A DNA stretch of 64,000 nucleotides, taken from contig NZ_CP032698.1 in the NCBI RefSeq assembly GCF_003627815.1, positions 8,246,001-8,310,000 of the forward strand, given 5' to 3'. Under the pieces are notes generated by a model that worked only from the letters and a program-made list of their open reading frames with translations, ran no database searches and had not been told where the DNA came from. Position numbers and translations under genes: made by a program. This stretch comes from Streptomyces hundungensis (GTDB lineage Bacteria; Actinomycetota; Actinomycetes; Streptomycetales; Streptomycetaceae). Shown here piece after piece: positions 1 to 7,472 of this stretch (position 1 is the first letter of the stretch; every line of letters starts with the position of its first letter).

Positions 1-135
1 TCGTTGAGCAGCGCGCCTCTCACCAGACCGGCCGCCCCGGGCCCCGATCAGCGCTCCGCTGCCGAAGCTGCGGGGGCGCGCTGAGGTTGGGACCGGGTGC
101 TCGCGGCCAGCAAACGCGTCTTCCGAAGTCCGTTT

Positions 136-169
136 CCCGTTTCCTGTTCGAGAGGAAACAGGAAACGGG
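136..169. terminator. 13-bp inverted repeat, probable terminator
   Basis: Arms CCCGTTTCCTGTT (136-148) and AACAGGAAACGGG (157-169) are perfectly complementary around an 8-base loop. It lies about 105 bases upstream of the first gene. It most likely ends a transcript from the left of the window, or folds in the leader of the gene at 275. No T-run follows, which is usual for high-GC actinomycete terminators. Confidence 0.5.
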
Positions 170-274
170 CTTGGTTCTGGATTGCCCAGGGGATGGCCTC
201 CTCTGCCCGGCAACGGTCGCCGGCGGCGTCTGCCGCGCTGTGGACGCGCTCGTCAACTGATCTAAGGAGACGCC

Positions 275-658
275 TTGTCCGTCCCACGCAAACTGCTGCT
301 CACAGCTGTGGCCCTGGCCAGTACGGTTGTCCTTGCCCAGCCGTCATCCGCCCAATCGGCCCCGTCCTCGTCGCTCGGCCCGTCCAGTGGCTCCGCCCTT
401 CCGGCGGCTGCCAGTTGGCATGCTTTCGCCTCAACGGGCTTTTCGGGTCCGGACACCTATTTCTCCGGCAACCCGGGGGAGTGCAAGTACGTCGGCGACA
501 ACTGGAACGACAGGATCCGATCCGCCCGCACAGAAGTTGCCACCCGCAGGGTCGAGTTGTGGGACAACTACAACTGCACCGGTGGCGCGATCATCATTGA
601 CGGCTCCGGCTACAACAGCATCGGAGCGTGGGTCAGCGCCTACCGCGTGGTCAACTAG
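275..658 (+). CDS. Small secreted beta/gamma-crystallin or I36-inhibitor-like protein
   Basis: 127 residues from a TTG start supported by AAGGAG at 264-269. Residues 1-30 form a Sec signal peptide with a cleavable Ala-rich end, followed by a Ser/Ala-rich spacer. The mature part (about residue 45 on) contains an FxGxxxYFxGxxGxC-type segment, two cysteines, and the motif VELWDNYNCTGG. This pattern is shared by the peptidase-inhibitor I36 / streptomycete crystallin-like small extracellular proteins. The protein is probably exported and disulfide-bonded. Its partner (protease, Ca2+ or cell wall) cannot be told from sequence. It is monocistronic: a hairpin follows the stop codon and no close neighbour lies on the same strand. 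The secreted assignment is firm; the family name is moderate. Confidence 0.75.
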   Translation: MSVPRKLLLTAVALASTVVLAQPSSAQSAPSSSLGPSSGSALPAAASWHAFASTGFSGPDTYFSGNPGECKYVGDNWNDRIRSARTEVATRRVELWDNYNCTGGAIIIDGSGYNSIGAWVSAYRVVN

Positions 659-663
659 AAGCG

Positions 664-710
664 CGCTCTCTGCCACCCGCCCTCGGCCGAGGTCAGGGCA
701 GGGCGCGAGA
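664..710 (+). terminator. Hairpin after the secreted-protein gene
   Basis: A perfect CCTCGGCCGAGG palindrome (681-692) lies inside a longer GC-rich stem (GCCCT...AGGGC) starting a few bases after the stop codon at 658. Position and stability fit an intrinsic terminator without a U-tract. Confidence 0.45.
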
Positions 711-1621
711 TGAGTTTTCCCTTCGTCCGCAGGCGTAGGGCCACGGGCGGTCTCCGCAGGCGGGGCCGCCCTGTGGCGAGAGCCTTCAGGTTCCTCGAAG
801 GCGTCTCCTGTATGGCGTTCCTGCGCGGCGACTAACGGTCTCCACCGTGCTCGGGCTCACCGTCGCGCGCATTCGTTGCTGCACCGACATAAACCGGGCC
901 GCGCCCGAGGTGGTGCGACAGAGCGGCGGGTGAAGGCGTCGGGATCCCAAGAGCAGCCAGGACGTGGCGCGTTTGGACGACCCGGCGGTGTCTGACGGTG
1001 CAGTGGGTCGGCTTCCTCGACTGGGTGATCGACCCCGCACCTCCGCCATCCGGGCGGGCACCGCGCGGACAGTCGCCGCTGCGGCCAGGCAGGAGGATGA
1101 GCGCACCCCTGGTCGGGGATGGCTACGGGAGGCACCGACCCCCGCCCCGTCCGGGGCGCCGAGCGGCCGCCGGTCTCTCCTGGCACCGGGCAGCTCCATT
1201 CGGATACCGCTGGGACCGCGCCCGGCCGCGGCTGTTGCTCGGCCCGGCCGCCGTCGGCTGCCTGGCCTCCGGCCCTCATTACCGCGCGATGGAACCCTGC
1301 GAGCCGTCTGGTTCTTGCGAATGCCGGACCCAATCCGGCTGTCGACGGGTGCTGCGGTTTTCCCGTTTCCGATGCCAGGGTGCTCTGCACGGCTGAAAAT
1401 GAATGGTCGAGTACTCGCATCTGTACTGGATGAGGTGCGAGGCCGGTGTCCGACCAGGGTCGACACTCTTTTGCGCGCGAATAAGAATCGTGCCTTGAAT
1501 TAACCGGTAAGAAATGGCCATGTGTCCTCACTCTTCCACCACTGCGTACTCGCGAGCCCCATCCGTATCATGCGTTGCACTTGCCGTGCTCGACACCGTT
1601 CCGCGGGTATGCGATAGTCGT
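711..1621. other. Gene-free stretch, about 0.9 kb
   Basis: All six frames are open for only modest distances. The translations are Arg/Pro/Ser-rich with no recognisable motif and no supported start. Both strands give overlapping low-quality frames between about 790 and 1530, which is typical of non-coding high-GC DNA. A degraded gene too diverged to name cannot be excluded. Confidence 0.5.
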
Positions 1622-1680
1622 TTCGGATTCATCCAATCCGATTCTTGGGGAGAAGAATTCGTTCTTGTGTGGTTCGGATT
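1622..1680 (+). promoter_or_regulatory. Repeated TTCGGATT box and inverted repeat upstream of the biosynthetic operon
   Basis: An inverted repeat CGGATT-CATCC-AATCCG occupies 1624-1640, and TTCGGATT recurs at 1673-1680, about 60 bases before the proposed start at 1741. The stretch is clearly AT-richer than its surroundings. A regulator-binding site plus promoter for the operon is a reasonable inference. No consensus is matched. Confidence 0.35.
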
Positions 1681-1740
1681 TGATGAGTGTGCATGTCCGC
1701 GTAGTTGACCTGGCCAATCCCTGGCGGCAAGGAGCGCGAG

Positions 1741-4509
1741 TTGCTCATTTCCAGGCGCTTGATCTCGCCCGAGGGGCACATCTGGGAGACCGAGGAAATC
1801 GAGTCCCGCATAGCAGAGGTCGCCGAGGCTTTCCGGTATCGCGGCATCGTCCCCGGCTCGCGGGTGATGATGAGTGGCTCCAATTCTGTGGAATGGGTCA
1901 TAAATCTACTGTCGCTCATTCATCTCGACGCATCGGTTGTGTTGGCCGATCATCGAGCCGCCCCGGCGCAGCGCTCGCACATCCGCACTCAGGCACGCGT
2001 GGTGCTGGAAATCGGCGACGGTCCGGGCGACGGCACCTCGACTCGGCCCGCCCTGACGCGCCCCGCCTCGACGCGGTCCGTTCGGAACACGGCGGCCGTG
2101 CCCGATATGGCGGCCTGGGCATGCCGCCGGGACGCCGCGATCTCGTGGTCGTCGGGCACGACAGGCAGCCCGAAGGGCATCGTCCGTTCCGGGCGCTCGA
2201 TCCTCGACAACCTGGCCCTGAGCGCGGAACGGATGGGCTACCGGCCCGATGACGTCTTCCTGCCCGTCCTGCCGTACTCCCACCAGTACGGCCTGTCGCT
2301 GGTCCTGTGCTGGTGGCTCGGTGGGGGCTCGCTCGTGGTCTACGGGCCAACCATGCGACTGGACCGTGCACTTGAGGTCGGCGTGGACCATGGCCTCTCC
2401 GTCGTCGATGGAGCCCCGTCGACCTATCACACCCTGCTCAACCTGCTCGACCGCCGTCCTCCTCTCGTCACCGCCCTGAAGGGCGTACGGGCCTGGTGCG
2501 TGGGGGGTGCCCCGCTGGGGCGCAGTCTGGCGGCCCGGTTTCATGCCCGTACGGGCGAGCGCCTGCTCGACGGCTACGGGGCGACCGAGGTGGGCAACAT
2601 CGCGCTGGCATCCCACGCCGATCCGGTGGGCTGCGGCACGCCGCTGCCCGGCGTGATCGTCGAGGTACATGACGACGACGGCAGGCGGCTTCCCCCTGGC
2701 CGTCTCGGGGAGCTCGTCGTATGCGGCGACGGCCTGATGACCGGTCACCTGGGCGATGACGGCGAACTCATCCCGGTGTCGGGACCCGTTCACCGCACCG
2801 GCGACATCGGGCTGATCGACGAGGCCGGCCGGGTCTTCCCGGTCGGCCGGAAGCACGCCGTGCACCGCGACGGCCACACTCTCTACCCCGACCACCTCGC
2901 CGCCCGGGCCGAGTCGGCCGGTGTGCAGGCGCAGGTCGTCGCCGTCCCCGACGCTCGCCTCGGCTGTCGTCTGGTGTTCGTGATCGCGGACCCCGACGGT
3001 CATGAGCCCGCGCACTGGAAGCGGGTGCTGCGCACCGTGCTCGCCCGCTACGAGCAGGCCGACCACATCGTGGTGCTCCCCGCGCTGCCTCTCACCCACT
3101 CGGGTAAACCCAACCTGGCCGTCCTGGAGAAGATCGCCATGACCTCGTTGTCCACGTCGTACGACACGACCACCGACTTATCCCGGCCGGGGGCACCGGA
3201 AGCACCCGAAGTGTCCACCGGCGCATTCCCGTCCGGTTCGGCCGAAACGGACGCCGGTTCATCTTCGACCGATTCTCCGAACGGTGCGAACGAATACCGC
3301 ATTCCCTTTTCCGATCGTATCGGCGCACTGCGCGCAGTACGCCGATACGTGGCCGAGAACAAAGAAGCCATGTTGGGCATCCTCACCGAAAAATCACCAC
3401 ACCACACCGCCGAAGCAGAGCTCCGTTCATTTCTCGCCACCCTTGACGGCGCCGAGGACGAGATCCGTAGGAGCCAACCCGGCAGTGTGCCGCTCGCAGC
3501 GGTCTGCATGCCGTCGAACATCCCGTTGTATTCCTACGCGCTGTACCTACTCGTCGCCTCCCTCTACAGCGAACGAATCGTCTTTCGGCCGTCGTCCGAG
3601 ACGAATGGCCAGATGCTCCGCCTGCACGCCCTGCTGGCGCCGGTTCACGGATTGCCCATCCAGCCTTTTGAGCTCAGCCAGCGCAAGTTCGTGACCGGGC
3701 CGGTACGGGAGGCCGACCTCATTGTCTTCACCGGAAAATACGCCAACGCCGAGATCATTCGTGAAGGGCTGGCGGAGGACCAGCTCTTCCTCTTCTTCGG
3801 GCACGGCATCAACCCCTTCGTGATCGCACCCGACGCCGACCTCGCACACGCCGCACGAGACGTCACGACCATCCGGCTCTACAACTCGGGCCAGGACTGC
3901 TTCGGTCCCGACGTCGTGTTCGCGCCCAAGGGCCGCATCGAAGAGTTCATCGGCCTGCTCTCCGCCGAACTGGCCTCGCTGCGATTCGGGCGCAACGACG
4001 ACCCGGCCGTCGACTACGGCCCGATCTGCTACGACTCGGCGCTCGTGACCTGCTCGGACTACCTGGTGCGCCACGCACGTCACATCCGGCACGGCGGGCG
4101 CATCGACCTGCCGACCCGCAGGATCGACCCGACCGTGCTGCTGTGGGGCTTCGACGACAAGATCCCCCTCGACGAGATGTTCGCCCCGGTGTTCAACGTC
4201 GTGGCCTACCCCGGTGCCAGGGTGTTGCGCGAACGGTTGGCGAGCCCCTACTTCAGCGAACGCGCGCTGGGCGCGATGGTCTACGGAACCGATCCGGAGA
4301 CCGTGAAGCTCCTGGCCCGGAGTCATCACACCTGTGTCAACCACACGCTGCTCGACGCCGAGGACGGGAACCGCCCCTTCGGTGGATTCGGGATGAGGGC
4401 GAACTACATCTCCTACGGCGGCGAGCGGCATGCCGAACCGCTGCTCATGTCGCAGGCAGTGGCGCGGAACCTCCCTGTCGCTCCGGCTGTCACGGTGGGT
4501 GGGAAGTGA
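1741..4509 (+). CDS. Fused adenylate-forming acid ligase and acyl reductase (carboxylic acid reductase-like)
   Basis: 922 residues from TTG at 1741, chosen because AAGGAG (1729-1734) sits 6 bases upstream; an in-frame TTG at 1705 has no good site. Residues 1-470 are an ANL-family AMP-binding enzyme: SSGTTGSPKG near 136, YGATEVG, and HRTGDIG. A Ser/Pro/Thr linker (about 475-520) follows. Residues 525-915 are an aldehyde-dehydrogenase-fold reductase with nucleophile Cys720 in NSGQDC, EMFAPV, and FGGFG. The usual general-base Glu position holds Phe685, as expected for acyl-to-aldehyde reductases rather than aldehyde oxidisers. Separate proteins with these activities form two-component acid reductases (LuxE/LuxC in bioluminescence, GriD/GriC in grixazone biosynthesis); here they are one polypeptide. 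Inferred reaction: acid + ATP + NAD(P)H to aldehyde. Leu480, in the linker, is a TTA codon, so translation may depend on bldA. First gene of the operon; its stop overlaps the next GTG. Confidence 0.8.
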   Translation: MLISRRLISPEGHIWETEEIESRIAEVAEAFRYRGIVPGSRVMMSGSNSVEWVINLLSLIHLDASVVLADHRAAPAQRSHIRTQARVVLEIGDGPGDGTSTRPALTRPASTRSVRNTAAVPDMAAWACRRDAAISWSSGTTGSPKGIVRSGRSILDNLALSAERMGYRPDDVFLPVLPYSHQYGLSLVLCWWLGGGSLVVYGPTMRLDRALEVGVDHGLSVVDGAPSTYHTLLNLLDRRPPLVTALKGVRAWCVGGAPLGRSLAARFHARTGERLLDGYGATEVGNIALASHADPVGCGTPLPGVIVEVHDDDGRRLPPGRLGELVVCGDGLMTGHLGDDGELIPVSGPVHRTGDIGLIDEAGRVFPVGRKHAVHRDGHTLYPDHLAARAESAGVQAQVVAVPDARLGCRLVFVIADPDGHEPAHWKRVLRTVLARYEQADHIVVLPALPLTHSGKPNLAVLEKIAMTSLSTSYDTTTDLSRPGAPEAPEVSTGAFPSGSAETDAGSSSTDSPNGANEYRIPFSDRIGALRAVRRYVAENKEAMLGILTEKSPHHTAEAELRSFLATLDGAEDEIRRSQPGSVPLAAVCMPSNIPLYSYALYLLVASLYSERIVFRPSSETNGQMLRLHALLAPVHGLPIQPFELSQRKFVTGPVREADLIVFTGKYANAEIIREGLAEDQLFLFFGHGINPFVIAPDADLAHAARDVTTIRLYNSGQDCFGPDVVFAPKGRIEEFIGLLSAELASLRFGRNDDPAVDYGPICYDSALVTCSDYLVRHARHIRHGGRIDLPTRRIDPTVLLWGFDDKIPLDEMFAPVFNVVAYPGARVLRERLASPYFSERALGAMVYGTDPETVKLLARSHHTCVNHTLLDAEDGNRPFGGFGMRANYISYGGERHAEPLLMSQAVARNLPVAPAVTVGGK

Positions 4510-6203
4510 CCCACGCACCCAAACGGTACGGCGACGCCTGGTCCGCGATCGTCGACCTGCTGGCGGCGAACGGAGTGGACATGTGCTTCGGGCTGCCCGG
4601 CGACGACCTGGAGTTGCTGCGCGCCTTCGACAGCGCCGGCCTGGATCTCGTACCGTGCCGGGACCAGCGCAACGCGATGTACATGGCGACCGGCTACGCG
4701 TTGCAGTCGGGCCGAATCGCCGTCTGCGTACTGGGCAAGGGCCCGGCCGTCACGCACTCCGCCACGGGGCTGCTCGAAGCGCGGGAGTCGGGCGCCCCGG
4801 TCCTCGTGCTCGGCGCCGGGGCGCCCGAACGGCGCCGGGGGAGCGGTGGGTTCCAGGAACTGGACCAAGTCGCCGTGACGGCGCCGCTGGTGCGCTGGGC
4901 ACACCGGGTGGGTCACCCCGACCGTGTCGTCCCCGCCACGGTGACGGCGCTGACCCGAGCGATGGGGCCGCCGTCCGGACCGGTGTACCTGGAGATACCG
5001 GACGACGTCCGCACGGCTGAGGTCGTCGTCAGTGGTCCGGCGCCGACGCTGCCTGAATGTCTGGAAGCCGAGTCCACCGCCGTTGTGTCGGGGCGGGCGT
5101 TGGCGGCGCTCCGTGTGAGCCGACGCCCGGTGGTCCTGGTGGGCGGGGGAATGCGGCACCGCAACGACGGGGGCGTGGTCGAGCGCTTCGCCGAGCGCCT
5201 CGGCGCGGCCCTCTTCACCACCGCGTCCGGCCGAGGGGCCGTCGACGAGCACCACCCGCTGTTCTGTGGGGCGGCAGGCCTCTACGCGGCGGCCCCGGCA
5301 CGTGCGCTGTGGTCGTCCTGTGACCTGGTGGTGTCGCTGGCCGGGCGGTTGGAGGAGACGGCCGTCGACGGCGGGACGCCCTGGCCCCCGGTCCCCGTGG
5401 TGCAGGTCAACATCGATCCCGGCGGGCTTTCGGCCGAGTTCTCCGGCCCGCGCGTGCTGGGCGACGCCCGGCACGCCGTACTGGGCTGGACGCGGGCGCT
5501 GGAAGAGGACCGCGAAGCCGAGCACACGGACGCGGCCGAGGAATGGACGAACAGGGTCGCGGCCGTCCGCGAGGCCATGGCCCGCGATGTGGAGGACGAG
5601 TTGCTCCGGGCGGCCGCCTTGCCGGGGATTCGCATCCCCGAACTGCTTGCCGCGCTCGATGCCACCGCGGGAGAGCCGCACGTCCTCGTCCAGGAGAACG
5701 GCCTCCAGGACATGTGGTCCTACTGCTTCCCGTTCCGCGTGGGGGGCGGGTCCATCGTGCCCTCCGAGCAGACCCCGTTGGGGTTCGGCGCGGCCGCGGC
5801 CATCGGGGTCAAGCTGGCCGCCCCGGGCCATGAGGTCACCGCGTTCGTCGGGGACGGCGCCTTCCTCGCTGCCGGCGCGGACATCGCCGTCACCGCACCG
5901 ACCCACGGCGGCGTCCTGTACGTGGTGCTGTGCAACGGCGGTTACGGCTGGCTGGACGCGCAGCGCGCCCGCCTCGGCCTCGACGCGGAGCGCTACCCCT
6001 TCGCCCGGCCGGGAGCGCCGCCACCCCTGGTGGACGGGCCGGACATCCTCCACCGGGTACTGCGCGACAAGTCCGCGCTGACCGACGACGTTGCCACCGC
6101 ACGCAGGTTCTGCGCCCAGGGAGGCACAGCCGTGCTCATGGTCCCGGTCGCCCCCGACGACATCCCGCCGTGCGTCAGCGACGCAGAGGTGGTTCCCCAG
6201 TGA
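4506..6203 (+). CDS. ThDP-dependent decarboxylase/carboligase-like enzyme
   Basis: 565 residues. The GTG start overlaps the upstream TGA (GTGA), so translation is coupled. The three ThDP-enzyme domains are visible: Pyr (1-165), central (190-330) and PP (365-540). The ThDP/Mg2+ motif GDGAF followed 25 residues later by N (LCNGG) is intact. The conserved Glu that activates the cofactor, normally in a RHEQ-type segment of the Pyr domain, aligns with Gln54 (RDQRNA). That would weaken or change chemistry unless another residue substitutes; glyoxylate carboligase is a known natural exception with Val. Likely role is decarboxylation of an alpha-keto acid and transfer to the aldehyde made by the preceding gene (acyloin formation), but simple decarboxylation is possible. 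Substrate unknown. Confidence 0.75.
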   Translation: MTHAPKRYGDAWSAIVDLLAANGVDMCFGLPGDDLELLRAFDSAGLDLVPCRDQRNAMYMATGYALQSGRIAVCVLGKGPAVTHSATGLLEARESGAPVLVLGAGAPERRRGSGGFQELDQVAVTAPLVRWAHRVGHPDRVVPATVTALTRAMGPPSGPVYLEIPDDVRTAEVVVSGPAPTLPECLEAESTAVVSGRALAALRVSRRPVVLVGGGMRHRNDGGVVERFAERLGAALFTTASGRGAVDEHHPLFCGAAGLYAAAPARALWSSCDLVVSLAGRLEETAVDGGTPWPPVPVVQVNIDPGGLSAEFSGPRVLGDARHAVLGWTRALEEDREAEHTDAAEEWTNRVAAVREAMARDVEDELLRAAALPGIRIPELLAALDATAGEPHVLVQENGLQDMWSYCFPFRVGGGSIVPSEQTPLGFGAAAAIGVKLAAPGHEVTAFVGDGAFLAAGADIAVTAPTHGGVLYVVLCNGGYGWLDAQRARLGLDAERYPFARPGAPPPLVDGPDILHRVLRDKSALTDDVATARRFCAQGGTAVLMVPVAPDDIPPCVSDAEVVPQ

Positions 6204-7462
6204 CCGGGACAAGGGAGCGAGGGGACGGCCGGCGCCGGGTCATGGTCACCGGGTACGGGGCCGTGACACCGCTGGGCCACTGCGTCGACGAGACGTGGAC
6301 GGCGATGCTGGCCGGACGCAGCGGCATCGACACCGTGGACACGATCGACGTGACTGACCTCGGCGTCCGCATCGGTGGCCAGGTCCGCGGGTTCGCCCCC
6401 GGTCGCTACATGCCGCCCAGGGTCAGTCGTCGGGCCGATCCCTACGCCCAGTACGCCCTCGCCGCGGCGCTCGAGGCCTGCGAGCACGCCGGACTCGTCA
6501 TCGACGAAGAGATGGCGCCGCGGGTCGCCGTGATCATCGGCAGCGGATACGGTCCCGTGGGCTCGATCTACCGCGCCGCCGACATCCTGCGCGACAAAGG
6601 ACCCCGGGCCATCAGCCCCTTCACTCAGGTCACGACCGCCATGGACAGCGCGGCCGGTGAGATCAGCATGCGTCTTGGCACCCAGGGCCCCAGCCGGGCC
6701 CAGAGCACCGCGTGTGCCAGCGGTGCGGACGCGGTGGGCGCGGGGATGCGCATGATCAGCCACGGGGAGGCAGACGTCGTGCTCGTCGGCGGCGCCGACG
6801 CCTGTGTCACCACTGTCGATCTCGCGGGCAGCGGCAACGCCCGCGCGCTGTCCAGACGCAACGACGACCCGACCGCGGCGTGCCGGCCCTTCGATGTGCA
6901 CCGCGACGGATTCGTCATGAGTGAAGGAGCCGCCGTGCTGGTCCTCGAATCCGCCGAGGTGGCCGAGCGGCGAGGAGCGACGCCTCTGGCCGAACTCATC
7001 GGGTACGGAGCGAGTTCCGACGCCCATCACTGGACCGCCCCGCACCCGGAGGGCCGTGGCGCCTGCCTCGCCGTCGAGGCGGCGCTGCGGGACGCGGGAA
7101 CAACGGGATCGGAGGTGGACTATGTCAACGCCCATGGAACCGGCACCCAGTTGAACGACGCCACCGAGACGGCGGTCCTGCACAAGGTGCTGGGTGACCG
7201 CGTCAACCGAATCCCGGTCAGCTCGACCAAGTCGATGACCGGGCACATGATCGGTGCCGCCGGCGCGGTCGAGCTCGTGGCCTCCATCCAGGTCCTGAGC
7301 ACCGGTGACGTCCCGCCGACCATCAACTGCGACGAACCGATCGACCCCGACATCAACTTCGTGCCGCGCCAGGCGCAGCACCACGCGGGCGTCCGGATCG
7401 CCCTCAGCAACTCGTTCGGTTTCGGCGGCCACAACGCCGCTCTCATAGTCCGAGCCGTATAA
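6200..7462 (+). CDS. Beta-ketoacyl-ACP synthase, FabF/KAS II type
   Basis: 420 residues from GTG, overlapping the upstream stop by 4 bases. The full condensing-enzyme triad is present: Cys172 (STACASG), His312 (NAHGTGTQ) and His349 (TGHMIGAAGA). Length is normal for FabF. It should decarboxylate malonyl-ACP and extend an acyl chain by two carbons in the cytoplasm. No chain-length-factor partner and no malonyltransferase lie nearby, so it would borrow malonyl-ACP supply from primary metabolism and probably works with the ACP at 10739. Dedicated to the cluster rather than to fatty acid synthesis, judging by its tight position in the operon. Confidence 0.9.
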   Translation: MTGTRERGDGRRRVMVTGYGAVTPLGHCVDETWTAMLAGRSGIDTVDTIDVTDLGVRIGGQVRGFAPGRYMPPRVSRRADPYAQYALAAALEACEHAGLVIDEEMAPRVAVIIGSGYGPVGSIYRAADILRDKGPRAISPFTQVTTAMDSAAGEISMRLGTQGPSRAQSTACASGADAVGAGMRMISHGEADVVLVGGADACVTTVDLAGSGNARALSRRNDDPTAACRPFDVHRDGFVMSEGAAVLVLESAEVAERRGATPLAELIGYGASSDAHHWTAPHPEGRGACLAVEAALRDAGTTGSEVDYVNAHGTGTQLNDATETAVLHKVLGDRVNRIPVSSTKSMTGHMIGAAGAVELVASIQVLSTGDVPPTINCDEPIDPDINFVPRQAQHHAGVRIALSNSFGFGGHNAALIVRAV

Positions 7463-7472
7463 GGAACCGGTC

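Noticed and set aside
786..1531. Overlapping open frames on both strands upstream of the operon
   Set aside because: Arg/Pro/Ser-rich translations, no ribosome site, no recognisable family on either strand.
1741..4509. Possibility that the fused protein is simply acetyl-CoA synthetase plus an ordinary detoxifying aldehyde dehydrogenase
   Set aside because: The reductase half lacks the general-base Glu required for aldehyde oxidation, and the operon context is biosynthetic, so the acid-to-aldehyde direction is preferred.
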